Positions 52,711 through 62,530 of a stretch of 64,000 bases of DNA are shown here, in pieces. The number at the start of each line of letters is the position of its first letter. The stretch's first letter is position 1. The notes beneath the pieces are model-generated. The model was not told where the DNA came from, ran no database searches, and saw only the letters and a program-made list of their open reading frames with translations. Location of the stretch: assembly GCF_000834635.1 (NCBI RefSeq), contig NZ_JXQV01000051.1, positions 55,178 through 119,177 on the forward strand, given 5' to 3'. The position numbers were made by a program, and so were the translations under genes. The DNA comes from Agrobacterium tumefaciens. Its GTDB lineage: Bacteria > Pseudomonadota > Alphaproteobacteria > Rhizobiales > Rhizobiaceae.

Positions 52711-53763
52711 TCACGCGCCGGACGGCGGATAGGCATGATCGTTTCCGTTGAAATCGGAAACCGTGTAGCAACCATCGGCATGTTTCGCGACCGCAGTCTG
52801 GCTGATGACGGTTTTTCCGTGGCCGCCGGGAATATCCAGAACATAGGTTGGCTGGCACAGGCCTGATATGCGCCCGCGCAGCGCAGCGACGATTCTCTGC
52901 CCCTCTTCCACATCCAGCCGGAAGTGGCTGGTGCCCGGCGCAAGATCGGGATGGTGGAGATAATAGGGTTTGACGCGCGCTTCCACGAAGGCCCGCATGA
53001 GATCTGCCAGAACAGCAGGGTCGTCATTGATGCCTTTGAGCAGAACGGTTTGGCTGATCATGGCAATGCCTGCATCGACCAGCCGTGCGCAGGCAGCGCG
53101 TGCATCTGCCGTGAATTCACGTGCATGGTTGGCGTGAAGCGCGACATAGGTCGTCTTGCCACTGGATTTCAACGCTTCGACCAGCTCCGCATCGATGCGG
53201 TTGGGATCGACCACGGGAACACGTGTGTGAAAGCGCACGATCTTGACATGGCTGATCGCCCTCAGGCCTTCCATGATGGTGGCAAGCCTGCGGGGTGAGA
53301 GCACCAGCGGGTCGCCACCTGTGAGAATCACCTCCCAGATTTCCTCATGCGCTGCAATGTAGGACAGCGCCGCGTCCATCTCATCGCTCGTCATGGTGCC
53401 ATTGCCCTGCGGCCCCACCATTTCGCGGCGGAAGCAGAAGCGGCAATAGACAGGGCAGATATGGACAGCCTTCAACAGAACGCGGTCTGGGTAACGATGC
53501 ACAATGCCGTGGACGGGGCTGTGGGCTTCATCACCAATCGGGTCGGCGCGCTCTTCCGGGGTGCTGAGAAGCTCATTTTCGCTTGGAATGAATTGCAGCG
53601 CGATGGGATCAAGCTTGTCCGTCTTGTCAATCAGCGCGGCCATGTCGGGTGTGACCGCTATGGCGTAACGTTCCGCGACCGGGCGAATGCGTTCAAGCTC
53701 CACCTCGTCCACCAGACCGGCGGCCAGCAGGTCCGCTGACGATTTGAGGCTGCGCACCGTCAT
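52711..53763 (-). CDS. epmB: EF-P (R)-beta-lysine formation: lysine 2,3-aminomutase EpmB
   Basis: A 350-residue radical-SAM/PLP enzyme. The cluster motif C103-x3-C107-x2-C110 (CPVYCRFCF) is followed by the HGIVHRYPDR-containing KamA fold; GGDPLVLSPRRL is the SAM-binding turn and IPGGHGK holds the probable PLP lysine. It converts (S)-alpha-lysine to (R)-beta-lysine for EF-P. The ATG at 53763 overlaps the TGA of epmA (ATGA); the longer frame to 53790 lies inside epmA and is rejected. EpmB-type rather than clostridial KamA is inferred from the neighbouring epmA and efp. Confidence 0.93.
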   Translation of the reverse strand: MTVRSLKSSADLLAAGLVDEVELERIRPVAERYAIAVTPDMAALIDKTDKLDPIALQFIPSENELLSTPEERADPIGDEAHSPVHGIVHRYPDRVLLKAVHICPVYCRFCFRREMVGPQGNGTMTSDEMDAALSYIAAHEEIWEVILTGGDPLVLSPRRLATIMEGLRAISHVKIVRFHTRVPVVDPNRIDAELVEALKSSGKTTYVALHANHAREFTADARAACARLVDAGIAMISQTVLLKGINDDPAVLADLMRAFVEARVKPYYLHHPDLAPGTSHFRLDVEEGQRIVAALRGRISGLCQPTYVLDIPGGHGKTVISQTAVAKHADGCYTVSDFNGNDHAYPPSGA

Positions 53764-54824
53764 GAGCCGTAGGCCGCAACGGGCGCCCACATGACGAGAT
53801 CGATGCGTGGCGCGCCCGTGGCCAGCATGACCAGCCGGTCAAAACCAAGCGCGATTCCGCTCGCCTGCGGCATCACAGCCAAGGCGGCCAGAAAGTCTTC
53901 ATCTATCGGGTATGTTTCACCATAGATGCGTTGTTTTTCGCGCATCTCGGCTTCAAAGCGCAGGCGTTGTTCGGCAGCATCGGTCAGTTCACCAAAGGCG
54001 TTTGCCAGTTCCACGCCGCAGGCATAGAGCTCGAAACGCTCTGCCACGCGGCTATCGCCGGGAGAGCGCCGCGCAAGTGCTGCTTCGCTGGTGGGGTATT
54101 CATCAAGAATTGTCGCCCGGCCAAAGCCCAGCTGCGGCTCGACCCGCTCAACGATCACCCGGCTGAAGATGTCGGCCCAGCTATCGTCATGGGAAATGCG
54201 GATGCCGGAGGATACCGCAAGGGCCGCGAGATGATCGCGGTCGGTTTCGCCCGATGCCGCAACCGTCGCCAGAAGGTCAATCTGCGCATAGCGCGAAAAG
54301 GCCTCGGCAACACTGACACGCTCGGGCTCGAGAAACGGATCGACCTCGCCATTGCGGTGGCGGAATGTTTTCGTCTTTGCGGTCTCTGCGGCAAGGCCTA
54401 GCAATTGGGCGCTATCCCGCATCAATGTTTCATAGGTTTCGCCAGCCCGATACCATTCCAGCATGGTGAATTCGGGATGGTGGAGGGGGCCACGTTCGCG
54501 GTTGCGGTAGACATGGGCAAAACAGGCGATGCGCGGCTCGCCAGCTGCCAGCAGTTTCTTGCAGGCAAATTCCGGCGATGTATGCAGATAAAGAGGAGCG
54601 TGTTCTGCGCGGGTCGTTATCCCGGTTGTTGCGAAAGCGTGGAGGTGCGCTTCGTTGCCGGGAGAAACCTGCAACGTGGCCGTATCGACCTCGATGAAAT
54701 CATTGTTGGCGAAGAAACTGCGAAATGCAGCCTGTATGGCGTTGCGGCCAAGCAGGAAGGGCCTGCGATCCCTATGAACGTCAGGTGTCCACCAGGGAGA
54801 GGTCGTGTCGAGGCTGTTACCCAT
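53760..54824 (-). CDS. epmA: EF-P lysine aminoacylase EpmA (GenX/PoxA/YjeA)
   Basis: A 354-residue class II lysyl-tRNA-synthetase paralogue that lacks the anticodon-binding domain. Motif 2-like HVYRNRERGPLHHPEFTMLEWY and motif 3 GIALGFDRLVML are complete. It attaches (R)-beta-lysine to EF-P Lys34. It is coupled to epmB by a 4-nt overlap and divergent from efp, the substrate gene. Confidence 0.95.
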   Translation of the reverse strand: MGNSLDTTSPWWTPDVHRDRRPFLLGRNAIQAAFRSFFANNDFIEVDTATLQVSPGNEAHLHAFATTGITTRAEHAPLYLHTSPEFACKKLLAAGEPRIACFAHVYRNRERGPLHHPEFTMLEWYRAGETYETLMRDSAQLLGLAAETAKTKTFRHRNGEVDPFLEPERVSVAEAFSRYAQIDLLATVAASGETDRDHLAALAVSSGIRISHDDSWADIFSRVIVERVEPQLGFGRATILDEYPTSEAALARRSPGDSRVAERFELYACGVELANAFGELTDAAEQRLRFEAEMREKQRIYGETYPIDEDFLAALAVMPQASGIALGFDRLVMLATGAPRIDLVMWAPVAAYGS

Positions 54825-55072
54825 TCGCGGTCTTCTTCACGGTTGTTTCTTTCGCGGAGCAGAGGAAAATGCGCTGTTGCGGCACTTCGGTGGCCTCGGT
54901 TCTCTTGAATCATCGGAAAACCGCACCGCAGTTTCGCTTGAATGCTCTAGAAGGCTGGCCTTTGTCCCGAATTTAGGGTAGTTGCGCCCCATAAAACACA
55001 CAAAACGTCCATCGGGTCGATGCAGCCGCGCGGTCCTTTACGACGCATTTCATTGAGTTACAAGGAAATCCT

Positions 55073-55642
55073 ATGGTCAAGGTTATCGCCTCATCCGTGC
55101 GCAAGGGCAATGTCATCGACGTTGATGGCAAGCTTTACGTCGTTCTCAACGCCAATAACTTCCACCCTGGCAAGGGTACCCCGGTGACGCAGGTCGATAT
55201 GCGCCGCATCTCTGACGGTGTGAAGGTTGCCGAACGCTGGCGCACCACCGAACAGGTCGAGCGCGCTTTCGTTGAAGACCTGAATTTCCAGTTCCTTTAT
55301 GAAGACGGCGAAGGCTTCCACTTCATGAACCCTGAAAACTACGATCAGGTCGTCGTGGATACCGAGACAATGGGCGAGCAGAAGGCCTATCTTCAGGAAG
55401 GCATGACCTGCGTTCTGTCCATCCATGAAGGCATTCCGCTGGCCGTTATTCTGCCACGCCACGTGACGCTTGAAATCATGGAAACCGAGCCGGTCGTAAA
55501 AGGCCAGACGGCTTCGTCGTCCTACAAGCCTGCTATGCTGTCCAACGGTATCCGCACCATGGTGCCACCGCATATCGACGCGGGCATTCGCGTTGTGATC
55601 GCGACTGAAGACAATTCCTACGTCGAGCGCGCGAAGAACTGA
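55073..55642 (+). CDS. efp: Translation elongation factor P
   Basis: A 189-residue three-domain EF-P. The modified loop reads HPGKGTP with the acceptor Lys34, matching the EpmA/EpmB system encoded next door (instead of rhamnosylated Arg32). It relieves ribosome stalling at polyproline stretches. The ATG has AAGGAA just upstream. A terminator follows at 55669. Confidence 0.97.
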   Translation: MVKVIASSVRKGNVIDVDGKLYVVLNANNFHPGKGTPVTQVDMRRISDGVKVAERWRTTEQVERAFVEDLNFQFLYEDGEGFHFMNPENYDQVVVDTETMGEQKAYLQEGMTCVLSIHEGIPLAVILPRHVTLEIMETEPVVKGQTASSSYKPAMLSNGIRTMVPPHIDAGIRVVIATEDNSYVERAKN

Positions 55643-55668
55643 TCGTCTCAGCAATCACTCTGTTTTAC

Positions 55669-55697
55669 AAAAGCCCCGGAGCGATCCGGGGCTTTTT
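55669..55697 (+). terminator. Intrinsic terminator after efp
   Basis: A perfect 12-bp stem with a 4-nt loop (AAAAGCCCCGGA - GCGA - TCCGGGGCTTTT) followed by further T residues. Confidence 0.9.
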
Positions 55698-55714
55698 GTT
55701 GTTGTTTTGCGCAT

Positions 55715-55744
55715 AAAAAATCCCGCAACTTTCGTTGCGGGATT
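55715..55744 (-). terminator. Intrinsic terminator after the efflux outer-membrane factor gene
   Basis: AATCCCGCAAC / GTTGCGGGATT hairpin with a 4-nt loop. On the minus strand it is followed by TTTT. It lies 29 nt past the stop at 55773. Confidence 0.88.
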
Positions 55745-55772
55745 GATGGTGACCAGACGCAGTTTACTGCCT

Positions 55773-57224
55773 TTACATTCCCTTGGGAGTGTTGGCTGCA
55801 ATGCGTGCGTTTGACGATGTGGTTGGCGCGCCGACCGCATAACCACCGCCCAATGCAACGCTGAGCGATACATAATCCTGAGCGGTTTTCTGAACGGCTG
55901 TTGCAAGGTTTGCCTGGGCTGTCGAAACCTGGCGCTGTGCATCAAGCACGTCGAGCAGGGAGGACGCACCATCGCGATAGCTTGCGGTCGCGAGCGACAG
56001 AGCTTCCTGATAGGAGTTGACGGTCTTGCGCAGCGCATCTTCAGTCTGCTTGTCGCGGGTCACGGCAGCAAGGGCGTTTTCAACTTCCTCGATACCGTTC
56101 AGCACGGTCGCCTTCCATACGAGATATTGCTCGCGGGCCGACGAATTGGCGATATCCACATTGGCGCGCAGGCTTCCACCGTCGAAGATCGGCAGGTTGA
56201 GGCTTGGTCCGAAGGACCATGAGTTCGAAGTTCCGCGCGCGCCATTGTTGGCAATGTTCACGAGGCTTGGAGAAATGGATCCGCTCAGCGTGATGCTAGG
56301 ATACAGGCGCGATTCGGCGACGCCGATCTGTGCAACGGCCGCGGCGAGATTGCGCTCTGCAACGCGGATATCGGGACGGTTACGGATCAGGTCAGCCGGG
56401 ATGCCGGTGAGCGGTGCCTTGCGAGCGACAGGCTGACGTGCGCCGCGCTGCAATTCGACCACCAGCGACGATGCCGGCATGCCGAGCAGGGTTGCAATGC
56501 GGTGTGCCGCCTGGCGGAAGGCAGTTTCGAGACCCGGCATGTCTGCAATTGTCGAGTTGACCAGACCTTCGGACTGCACGACGTCGAGACGCGACGCAGC
56601 ACCGGCTTCAAGCTGAAGCTTCGTCAGGTCAAGCGTTTCGCGGCGGGACTTCAGGTTGGCGCGGGCAATGGCCAGACGTTCCTGATAATAACGAACATCG
56701 ATATAGGCTGCGACAACCGAGGAGATCAGCGTCAGGCGCTGAACGTCAGCCGTTGAATAGGCTGCATCCAGAGAAGCACTCGCGCTTTCCTTGGAGCGAC
56801 GGTACTGGCCAAAAAGATCCAGCAGCCAGGATGCGTCAAGAGCACCAGCCGTGCTGTTGCGTACAGACGAACTGGTGGACGGGAAGCTGCCCTTGGTCTG
56901 CGACGTGATGTGGTTGGCGGAGCCTGTCAGGCTTGGAAGAGCGCCAGCACCGGCGACGGTGATCTGGGACTGTGCCTGATTGATTCGTTCGATGGCCTGG
57001 AGAACGGTCAGGTTCTGCGCCATGCCTGTTTCGACATATCCATTGAGACGGCTGTCGTTGAATGCATTCCACCATGCCACGGTTGCGACATCGCCATTGC
57101 TGGCTTTTCCGCCCTCGGCGAACTTGGCAGGAAGCTGAACCTCTGGTGCCTTGTGGTCTGGCCCGACAACGCAGCCGGACAGAAGGAGCAAGGTCAGAGG
57201 AAGGGTAGCGCGAATGGACAGCAT
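55773..57224 (-). CDS. RND efflux outer-membrane factor lipoprotein (OprM/NodT family)
   Basis: A 483-residue outer-membrane channel subunit. The lipoprotein signal LTLLLLSGC puts the acyl-cysteine at residue 18, and the mature start VGPDHKAPEVQLPAKF is typical of NodT/OprM. Two long OEP repeats form the alpha-barrel (TLISSVVAAYIDVRYYQERL; LDVLDAQRQVSTAQANL). It completes a tripartite pump with the upstream adaptor and RND pump genes; by order it matches ameC of Agrobacterium. There is a 141-nt gap to the pump gene. The ATG at 57224 is chosen over 57254 for the signal peptide. Confidence 0.92.
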   Translation of the reverse strand: MLSIRATLPLTLLLLSGCVVGPDHKAPEVQLPAKFAEGGKASNGDVATVAWWNAFNDSRLNGYVETGMAQNLTVLQAIERINQAQSQITVAGAGALPSLTGSANHITSQTKGSFPSTSSSVRNSTAGALDASWLLDLFGQYRRSKESASASLDAAYSTADVQRLTLISSVVAAYIDVRYYQERLAIARANLKSRRETLDLTKLQLEAGAASRLDVVQSEGLVNSTIADMPGLETAFRQAAHRIATLLGMPASSLVVELQRGARQPVARKAPLTGIPADLIRNRPDIRVAERNLAAAVAQIGVAESRLYPSITLSGSISPSLVNIANNGARGTSNSWSFGPSLNLPIFDGGSLRANVDIANSSAREQYLVWKATVLNGIEEVENALAAVTRDKQTEDALRKTVNSYQEALSLATASYRDGASSLLDVLDAQRQVSTAQANLATAVQKTAQDYVSLSVALGGGYAVGAPTTSSNARIAANTPKGM

Positions 57225-57304
57225 GGAGTGATCCCAATTTATTTCGGCGCACACGGCACCTTAGTCGAAACGAGCGTAGCGCAGTTATTGGCAGAGAAAA
57301 TGCG

Positions 57305-57317
57305 GCTTATAATAAGC
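57305..57317. repeat. Short inverted repeat in the spacer between pump and outer-membrane factor genes
   Basis: GCTTAT-A-ATAAGC is a 13-bp palindrome in the only sizeable gap of the efflux operon. It could be a weak attenuator or processing site; nothing more can be said. Confidence 0.3.
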
Positions 57318-57365
57318 AATATTCCTAACAGCCTATTCCTGCTTTGCTAGCCTATTTTTGGTTTG

Positions 57366-60300
57366 TTAACGATTAGATATTCGCCTTATGATGACGAAGA
57401 ACGATGGAATGAAGAAAATTCCCAGCAGTGTTGCAGAAAGCATACCACCCAGGACGCCGATACCGATCGCGTTCTGCGCTGCGGAGCCTGCACCACTCGC
57501 GATAGCAAGCGGCACGACACCCAGAATGAAGGCAAGCGAGGTCATGATGATGGGACGCAATCTGAGCTTTGCGGCCTCCAGTGTTGCGTCGAGCAGAGAC
57601 AGTCCGTGCTCCTGACGCTCTTTAGCGAACTCCACGATCAGGATCGCGTTTTTCGCGGCAAGGCCAATCGTCGTCAACAGGCCCACCTTGAAGTAGACGT
57701 CGTTCGATTGACCGAAGAAGTGTGCCGCCAGCAAGGCGCCGAGCACGCCGACCGGTACCGCCATGATGACGGAGAAGGGGATCGACCAGCTTTCATACAG
57801 GGCTGAAAGGCACAGGAAGACGATCAGAACAGAAAGACCGTAGAGAAGCGGTGCCTGTGATCCCGATAGCCGTTCCTGATAGGAAAGTCCCGTCCAGGCC
57901 ACCGAATATCCGCCGTCCATCTCAGATACGATGCGTTCCACTTCGTTCAAGGCATCGCCCGAGCTGAGGCCAGGAGGGGCGGCACCTTCCAGCGAGAATG
58001 CGCTGGCTGCGTTGTAAGCGGAAACGGATGGCAGCCCGTTGACCCATTTTGCAGTGGTGAACGCGGTGAACGGCACCATCTCATTGCTCGAATTGCGCGC
58101 ATTCCAGTATTTCAGGTCTTCTGCCTGCATGCGGTATGGCGCGTCGGATTGCACATAGACCTTCTTGATCTTGTTGTTGAGCGTGAAGTCATTGACCCGG
58201 CTGCCCGCAAAGATCGTCGTCAGCATGGTGTTGACTTCGGCGACGTTGAGGCCCATCGAGCCCAGCTTCTCCTGATCCAGTTCAAGCTTGACCTGGCTTT
58301 CCTGATCGCGGTCATTGGCGCGCATCGCCGTGACCTTGCCGCTGGCATTGGCCGTCTGGATCAACTGTTTCGACGCGTTGACCAGTGCTTCCGAACCCCG
58401 GTTCCCACTATCAACGAGATACATGGAGAAGCCGCTGGAATTGCCCAGACCCTGAATGGCGGGAGGCAGGATGGGGAAGACCTGCGCTTCGCGGAAGGTC
58501 ATGAAGGTTCCCATTGCGCGTTGCACGATGGCAGAGGCGGCCATGTTTGGCGCTGTACGCTGATCGAAGTCCTTCAGCTTGGCAAAGACGAGAGCATAGC
58601 TTTGTCCGCTACCGGTGAAGCTGAAGCCGTTCACAGCAAAAATGCTGTCGATCGTGTCTTTTTCCTTGTCGAGATAAAAGTTCTCGACTTTTTCGATGAC
58701 CTTTGCGGTCTGTGCGCTCGTTGAGCCGTTTGGCAACTGGATGATCGTCATCAGAACGCCCTGGTCTTCCTGAGGCAGGAATGACGATGGCAGCCGTGTG
58801 AAGAACCATGCGCAACCGCCGATGATGATCGCGAACATGAGAAGCACGCGTAGTGGCCGCTTCAGCAGATAGCCCACGGAATTCACATATCCCGTCGTTG
58901 TCCGGTCGAAGTTACGGTTGAACCATGCGCCGGGACCACGGGTTTTCTTATGATGATCGACCGGCTTCAGCATCGTGGCGCAAAGTGCCGGTGTCAGCAC
59001 GATGGCGACGACGGCCGAGAGCAGCATGGCAGACACGATGGTGACGGAGAACTGACGGTAGATGATGCCTGTCGAGCCACCGAAGAACGCCATGGGAATG
59101 AACACAGCCGTCAGCACAAGGGCGATGCCGACAATGGCGCCGGTGATTTCGCCCATGGATTTCTCCGTGGCTTCCAGCGGGCTCAAGCCCTCCTCGGTCA
59201 TGATGCGCTCAACGTTTTCAACAACCACGATCGCATCATCGACAAGCAGACCGATGGCAAGAACCATGGCAAACATCGTCAGCGTATTGATCGAATACCC
59301 GGTGAGCGCAAGAATGCCGAAGGTGCCCAGAAGCACCACGGGAACAGCAATCATCGGAATGAATGTGGCACGCAGGTTCTGCAAGAAGACCAGGAGAACA
59401 ACGAAGACCAGTACGATGGCTTCGATCAGCGTGTGAACGACTTTCTCGATGGAGAGCGAAACGAACGGCGTGGTGTCGTAAGGGTAGATGACCTTGACGT
59501 TTTGCGGCAGGGCAGGTGCGATCTGCGCCAGCTTGGCTTTGACGAGAGCTGCGGTATCCAGCGCATTGGCGCCGGTGGCAAGGTTGACAGCAAAGCCGGA
59601 CGCGGGCTGGCGGTTGGAGCGTGAAGTGGAGGAATAGCTTTCCTGGCCGATTTCAACCCGGGCCACGTCACTCAGGCGGACATTGGCAGCTGTCGTGTCG
59701 ACTTTGAGGATGATCCGCTCGAAATCGGAAACGGTCGTCAACTGGCTTTGGGCCGTCATCGTCACGTTGATCTGCTGACCTTCCACGGAAGGCAGTCCGC
59801 CAACCGAGCCGACCGACACCTGCGTGTTTTGCGATTGAATGGCCGAGGTGACATCAGCTGGTGTCAGCTGGAATTTCTTCAGCTTGAAAGGGTCGAGCCA
59901 GATGCGCATCGAATAAGCGGAGCCGAAGGCATTGATATTGCCGACGCCTTCCAGGCGCTTCACCTGGTCCGATATCTGAGTCGAAAAAATGTCGCCGAGA
60001 TCAGCCGAAGAGCGCTTGCCATCCGTAGACACAAGGGCACCAACGAGCAGGATACTCGACGTCGACTTGGTGACCTGGATACCCAGATTTTGAACCACTG
60101 CCGGCAACTGCGAGGTCACAAGCTGAAGCTTGTTCTGGACCTGAACCTGGGCAATGTCACCATTGACGCTGTTATCGAATGTCAGGGTGATGCTCGCCGA
60201 TCCTGTCGTGGACGACGAGTTCATGTAGGTCAGGCCGTCAAGACCGGTCATCCCGTCTTCGATGATCTGCGTGACGGTCTTGCGGACCGTATCGGCACTG

Positions 60301-60455
60301 GCGCCGGTGTACGTTGCGCTGATCCGGATCGTTGGCGGCGCAATTTCCGGATATTGCGAGATTGACAAGGTGCTGATGGCCAGCGCGCCACCCAGCATGA
60401 TGACAATGGAGATGACCCAAGCAAAGATCGGTCGCCGAATGAAAAATTTTGACAT
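57366..60455 (-). CDS. RND multidrug efflux pump, HAE1 family (AcrB/MexB/AmeB-like)
   Basis: A 1029-residue inner-membrane proton antiporter with twelve helices and two large periplasmic loops. MSKFFIRRPIFAWVISIVIML is the invariant start, GLLVDDAIVVVENVERIM in TM4 carries the paired aspartates of the proton relay, and the second-half TM10/11 GLAAKNAILIVEFAKE is intact. It exports hydrophobic compounds from the periplasm and inner leaflet. It lies downstream of the adaptor gene and upstream of the outer-membrane factor gene. By gene order it is AmeB-like; the substrate range is unknown. Confidence 0.95.
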   Translation of the reverse strand: MSKFFIRRPIFAWVISIVIMLGGALAISTLSISQYPEIAPPTIRISATYTGASADTVRKTVTQIIEDGMTGLDGLTYMNSSSTTGSASITLTFDNSVNGDIAQVQVQNKLQLVTSQLPAVVQNLGIQVTKSTSSILLVGALVSTDGKRSSADLGDIFSTQISDQVKRLEGVGNINAFGSAYSMRIWLDPFKLKKFQLTPADVTSAIQSQNTQVSVGSVGGLPSVEGQQINVTMTAQSQLTTVSDFERIILKVDTTAANVRLSDVARVEIGQESYSSTSRSNRQPASGFAVNLATGANALDTAALVKAKLAQIAPALPQNVKVIYPYDTTPFVSLSIEKVVHTLIEAIVLVFVVLLVFLQNLRATFIPMIAVPVVLLGTFGILALTGYSINTLTMFAMVLAIGLLVDDAIVVVENVERIMTEEGLSPLEATEKSMGEITGAIVGIALVLTAVFIPMAFFGGSTGIIYRQFSVTIVSAMLLSAVVAIVLTPALCATMLKPVDHHKKTRGPGAWFNRNFDRTTTGYVNSVGYLLKRPLRVLLMFAIIIGGCAWFFTRLPSSFLPQEDQGVLMTIIQLPNGSTSAQTAKVIEKVENFYLDKEKDTIDSIFAVNGFSFTGSGQSYALVFAKLKDFDQRTAPNMAASAIVQRAMGTFMTFREAQVFPILPPAIQGLGNSSGFSMYLVDSGNRGSEALVNASKQLIQTANASGKVTAMRANDRDQESQVKLELDQEKLGSMGLNVAEVNTMLTTIFAGSRVNDFTLNNKIKKVYVQSDAPYRMQAEDLKYWNARNSSNEMVPFTAFTTAKWVNGLPSVSAYNAASAFSLEGAAPPGLSSGDALNEVERIVSEMDGGYSVAWTGLSYQERLSGSQAPLLYGLSVLIVFLCLSALYESWSIPFSVIMAVPVGVLGALLAAHFFGQSNDVYFKVGLLTTIGLAAKNAILIVEFAKERQEHGLSLLDATLEAAKLRLRPIIMTSLAFILGVVPLAIASGAGSAAQNAIGIGVLGGMLSATLLGIFFIPSFFVIIRRISNR

Positions 60456-60498
60456 ATCTAGTTCCTGATCACGATGTTGCCGAGCATGTCTTCAGACA

Positions 60499-61719
60499 TC
60501 ATGATTTCGGCGCCGGAGCTGGAGCCGGGGCAGGCTGTGCCGCCTGCTTTTCTACGATGGAGCCCTTTTCATCGATCTCGACCGGTATGGGATTGACCAC
60601 GGCATTGTCTGTTATCCATTGAAAACCGTCAGCAATCAGCTTGTCGCCATCCGCAACATTGTCCGTCACAAGCCAGTTGTTTCCAGAGAGCTGGCTTGTG
60701 GTGAATGTCCGGGTCTCAACCTTGTTTTCACCGGTCACGAACTTTGCAGTCAGCTCGCCATTGGCGTTGCGGCCAGCCGCGCGCTGGGGAATGAGGTAGC
60801 CGATTTCCTTACCCACCGTGATCGTGGCACGCACATACATGCCCGGAAGAATGACGTTGTCAGGATTGTCGAACAGGGTGCGGATGGAAACGGTGCCTGT
60901 CGTGGTGCTGACGGCCATTTCCGACATGTCGAGCTTGCCCACGCCGGGGTACTCGGACCCGTCTTCCAGGGTCAGACGAATGTCCGTCGTTTCGCTATTG
61001 TCGCTGCGCTCCAGCTTGCCAGCCTTGATCGCTGACTGCAGGCGCAGCAGGTTGACGCTGGATTCGTTCAGCTGAATGTAGATTGGGTTGATCTGGCGAA
61101 GGGTGACGAGCGAATCGGCCTGACTGGCCGTGACCACGTTTCCGATTGAAAAGTTGGTGGCGGAGGTCACGCCGTCGAATGGCGCGCGAACTTCCGTCAG
61201 CGAGAGATTGATCTGCGCGGTCTGCAAGGTTGCACGCGCCTGTGCAACGGAGGCTCTTGCCTGAAGCAATGTGGTGCGCGCATCTTCAAATTCTTTCTGG
61301 GATGCGCCGCTGTTGGCAAGGCGCTCATAGCGCTGCAAATTCGCTTCAGCCGCCGGGACACTGACCTCTGCGCGGTCTAGCGCGGCCTGCGCTTCCGCGA
61401 AGGATGCCTGATAGGTGTCGTCGTCGATCTTGTAGAGGATGTCGCCTGACTTTACGAAGCTACCTTCCTTGAATGCAATCTGCTTGATGATGCCACCCAC
61501 ACGTGGGCGAATGTCGGCTCTCTGGAACGCTTCGGCCCGGCCCGCGAGCAATGTAGTCAGCGGATAGTCGCTCTTCTTCATCGAAACGACGCTCACAGGG
61601 GCAGGGGCGCGCTGCGCGCCCTGTGCAGGAGCCTTCTTGGCCTCCTCACTGTCGCTGCAGCCGACCACGACGCCTGCCATGAGCATGATGGTGAATAGAG
61701 GGGCTAGACGTCTTTTCAT
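60499..61719 (-). CDS. RND efflux periplasmic adaptor lipoprotein (AcrA/AmeA-like)
   Basis: A 406-residue membrane fusion protein with lipobox VVGC (Cys21), a lipoyl/hairpin region (IRPRVGGIIKQIAFKEGSFV ... DILYKIDDDTYQ) and beta-barrel domains, ending in a Pro/Ala-rich tail. The ATG at 61719 (MKRR) is preferred: GAGAA lies upstream and the basic n-region suits a signal peptide. Alternatives at 61731 and 61776 cannot be excluded. It links the RND pump to the outer-membrane factor. A palindrome at 61845 lies upstream. Confidence 0.94.
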   Translation of the reverse strand: MKRRLAPLFTIMLMAGVVVGCSDSEEAKKAPAQGAQRAPAPVSVVSMKKSDYPLTTLLAGRAEAFQRADIRPRVGGIIKQIAFKEGSFVKSGDILYKIDDDTYQASFAEAQAALDRAEVSVPAAEANLQRYERLANSGASQKEFEDARTTLLQARASVAQARATLQTAQINLSLTEVRAPFDGVTSATNFSIGNVVTASQADSLVTLRQINPIYIQLNESSVNLLRLQSAIKAGKLERSDNSETTDIRLTLEDGSEYPGVGKLDMSEMAVSTTTGTVSIRTLFDNPDNVILPGMYVRATITVGKEIGYLIPQRAAGRNANGELTAKFVTGENKVETRTFTTSQLSGNNWLVTDNVADGDKLIADGFQWITDNAVVNPIPVEIDEKGSIVEKQAAQPAPAPAPAPKS

Positions 61720-61844
61720 CGTTTTTCTCATGTTCAGCGGTCGAATCCCGGTTTGTCCGATGTCGAAGGCAAGCACCTAAAATGTGGTGCGATCAGGCGT
61801 ATAAGGTTTTCATGGCGAAGCCACGATACAAATAGAATAGGTAA

Positions 61845-61868
61845 GTGACGTATAGAGCCTATCGTCAC
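61845..61868. promoter_or_regulatory. Candidate TetR-type operator upstream of the efflux adaptor gene
   Basis: GTGACG-t-ATAG-agc-CTAT-CGTCAC is an interrupted palindrome with two sets of matching arms. It overlaps the stop codon of the TetR gene and lies about 126 nt before the adaptor ATG, where an efflux repressor could act. Confidence 0.55.
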
Positions 61869-62530
61869 CTAGCAATCCCGTATCTCAAGGCGCTATCAAT
61901 AAATGTGACGAGTTCTTCACAACGTGTTGCTAAAATGTCGACATCTTCCTGGGCGATCAGAGCCGGGTGCAATACGCATGTCAGGGCGTAAAGAGCGGTT
62001 CTGGCCGAATGTTCGATGTCGGTCTGCTGATATACACCGGCATTAACGCCGTCATTTATAATGTCTGCAAGCTTCTGAGTGACCACTTTCTCATAATAGC
62101 GGCCACATGCAAGCTCCCGCTTGGCAGTCATCAACACCATTTCGAATATGTAGGGATTATCATTCAGGTCGCCCCTATGATTTTCCATGAGCTTGCGTGC
62201 AAGATGCTGCAGACGTTCAATTGGCGCATGGCTGGCGTCCAGCAGATGGATCTTTTGTTCAAGCAGTCGGATCTGCTGAACGAATATTGCGTCCACCAAT
62301 GCATTCTTCGAGTGAAAATGCTTGAATATATTGGCAGGCGACATGCCGAGCGCCGCTGCGATATCCGCAATCGAGACCGCGCCGAAGCCACGGTCGCGAA
62401 ACAATGTCTCCGTCATGGCGAGAATATCGCGTCGTGTCTCTTCAGCTGAACGACGCGGTCGTGCTTTACGACCGGTCGTTTCGTTTTTGACCGTTGATGA
62501 GGTCGGGACGCTCGCTTTCGTCACGCTCAT
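61865..62530 (-). CDS. TetR-family transcriptional repressor of the efflux operon
   Basis: A 221-residue regulator. The N-terminal helix-turn-helix is complete ([37 protein letters not shown]), with a variable ligand-binding C-terminal domain. A basic N-terminal tail (GRKARPRRS) precedes it. It sits immediately upstream of the adaptor gene on the same strand, as ameR does beside ameABC. Its ATG overlaps the stop of purC by 4 nt, so some expression may be coupled to purC. The inducer is not evident. Confidence 0.9.
   Translation of the reverse strand: MSVTKASVPTSSTVKNETTGRKARPRRSAEETRRDILAMTETLFRDRGFGAVSIADIAAALGMSPANIFKHFHSKNALVDAIFVQQIRLLEQKIHLLDASHAPIERLQHLARKLMENHRGDLNDNPYIFEMVLMTAKRELACGRYYEKVVTQKLADIINDGVNAGVYQQTDIEHSARTALYALTCVLHPALIAQEDVDILATRCEELVTFIDSALRYGIAR

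Noticed and set aside
61845..61868. The palindrome after tetR as an intrinsic terminator
   Set aside because: There is no T tract on the minus strand after the hairpin and it overlaps the stop codon; an operator is more likely.
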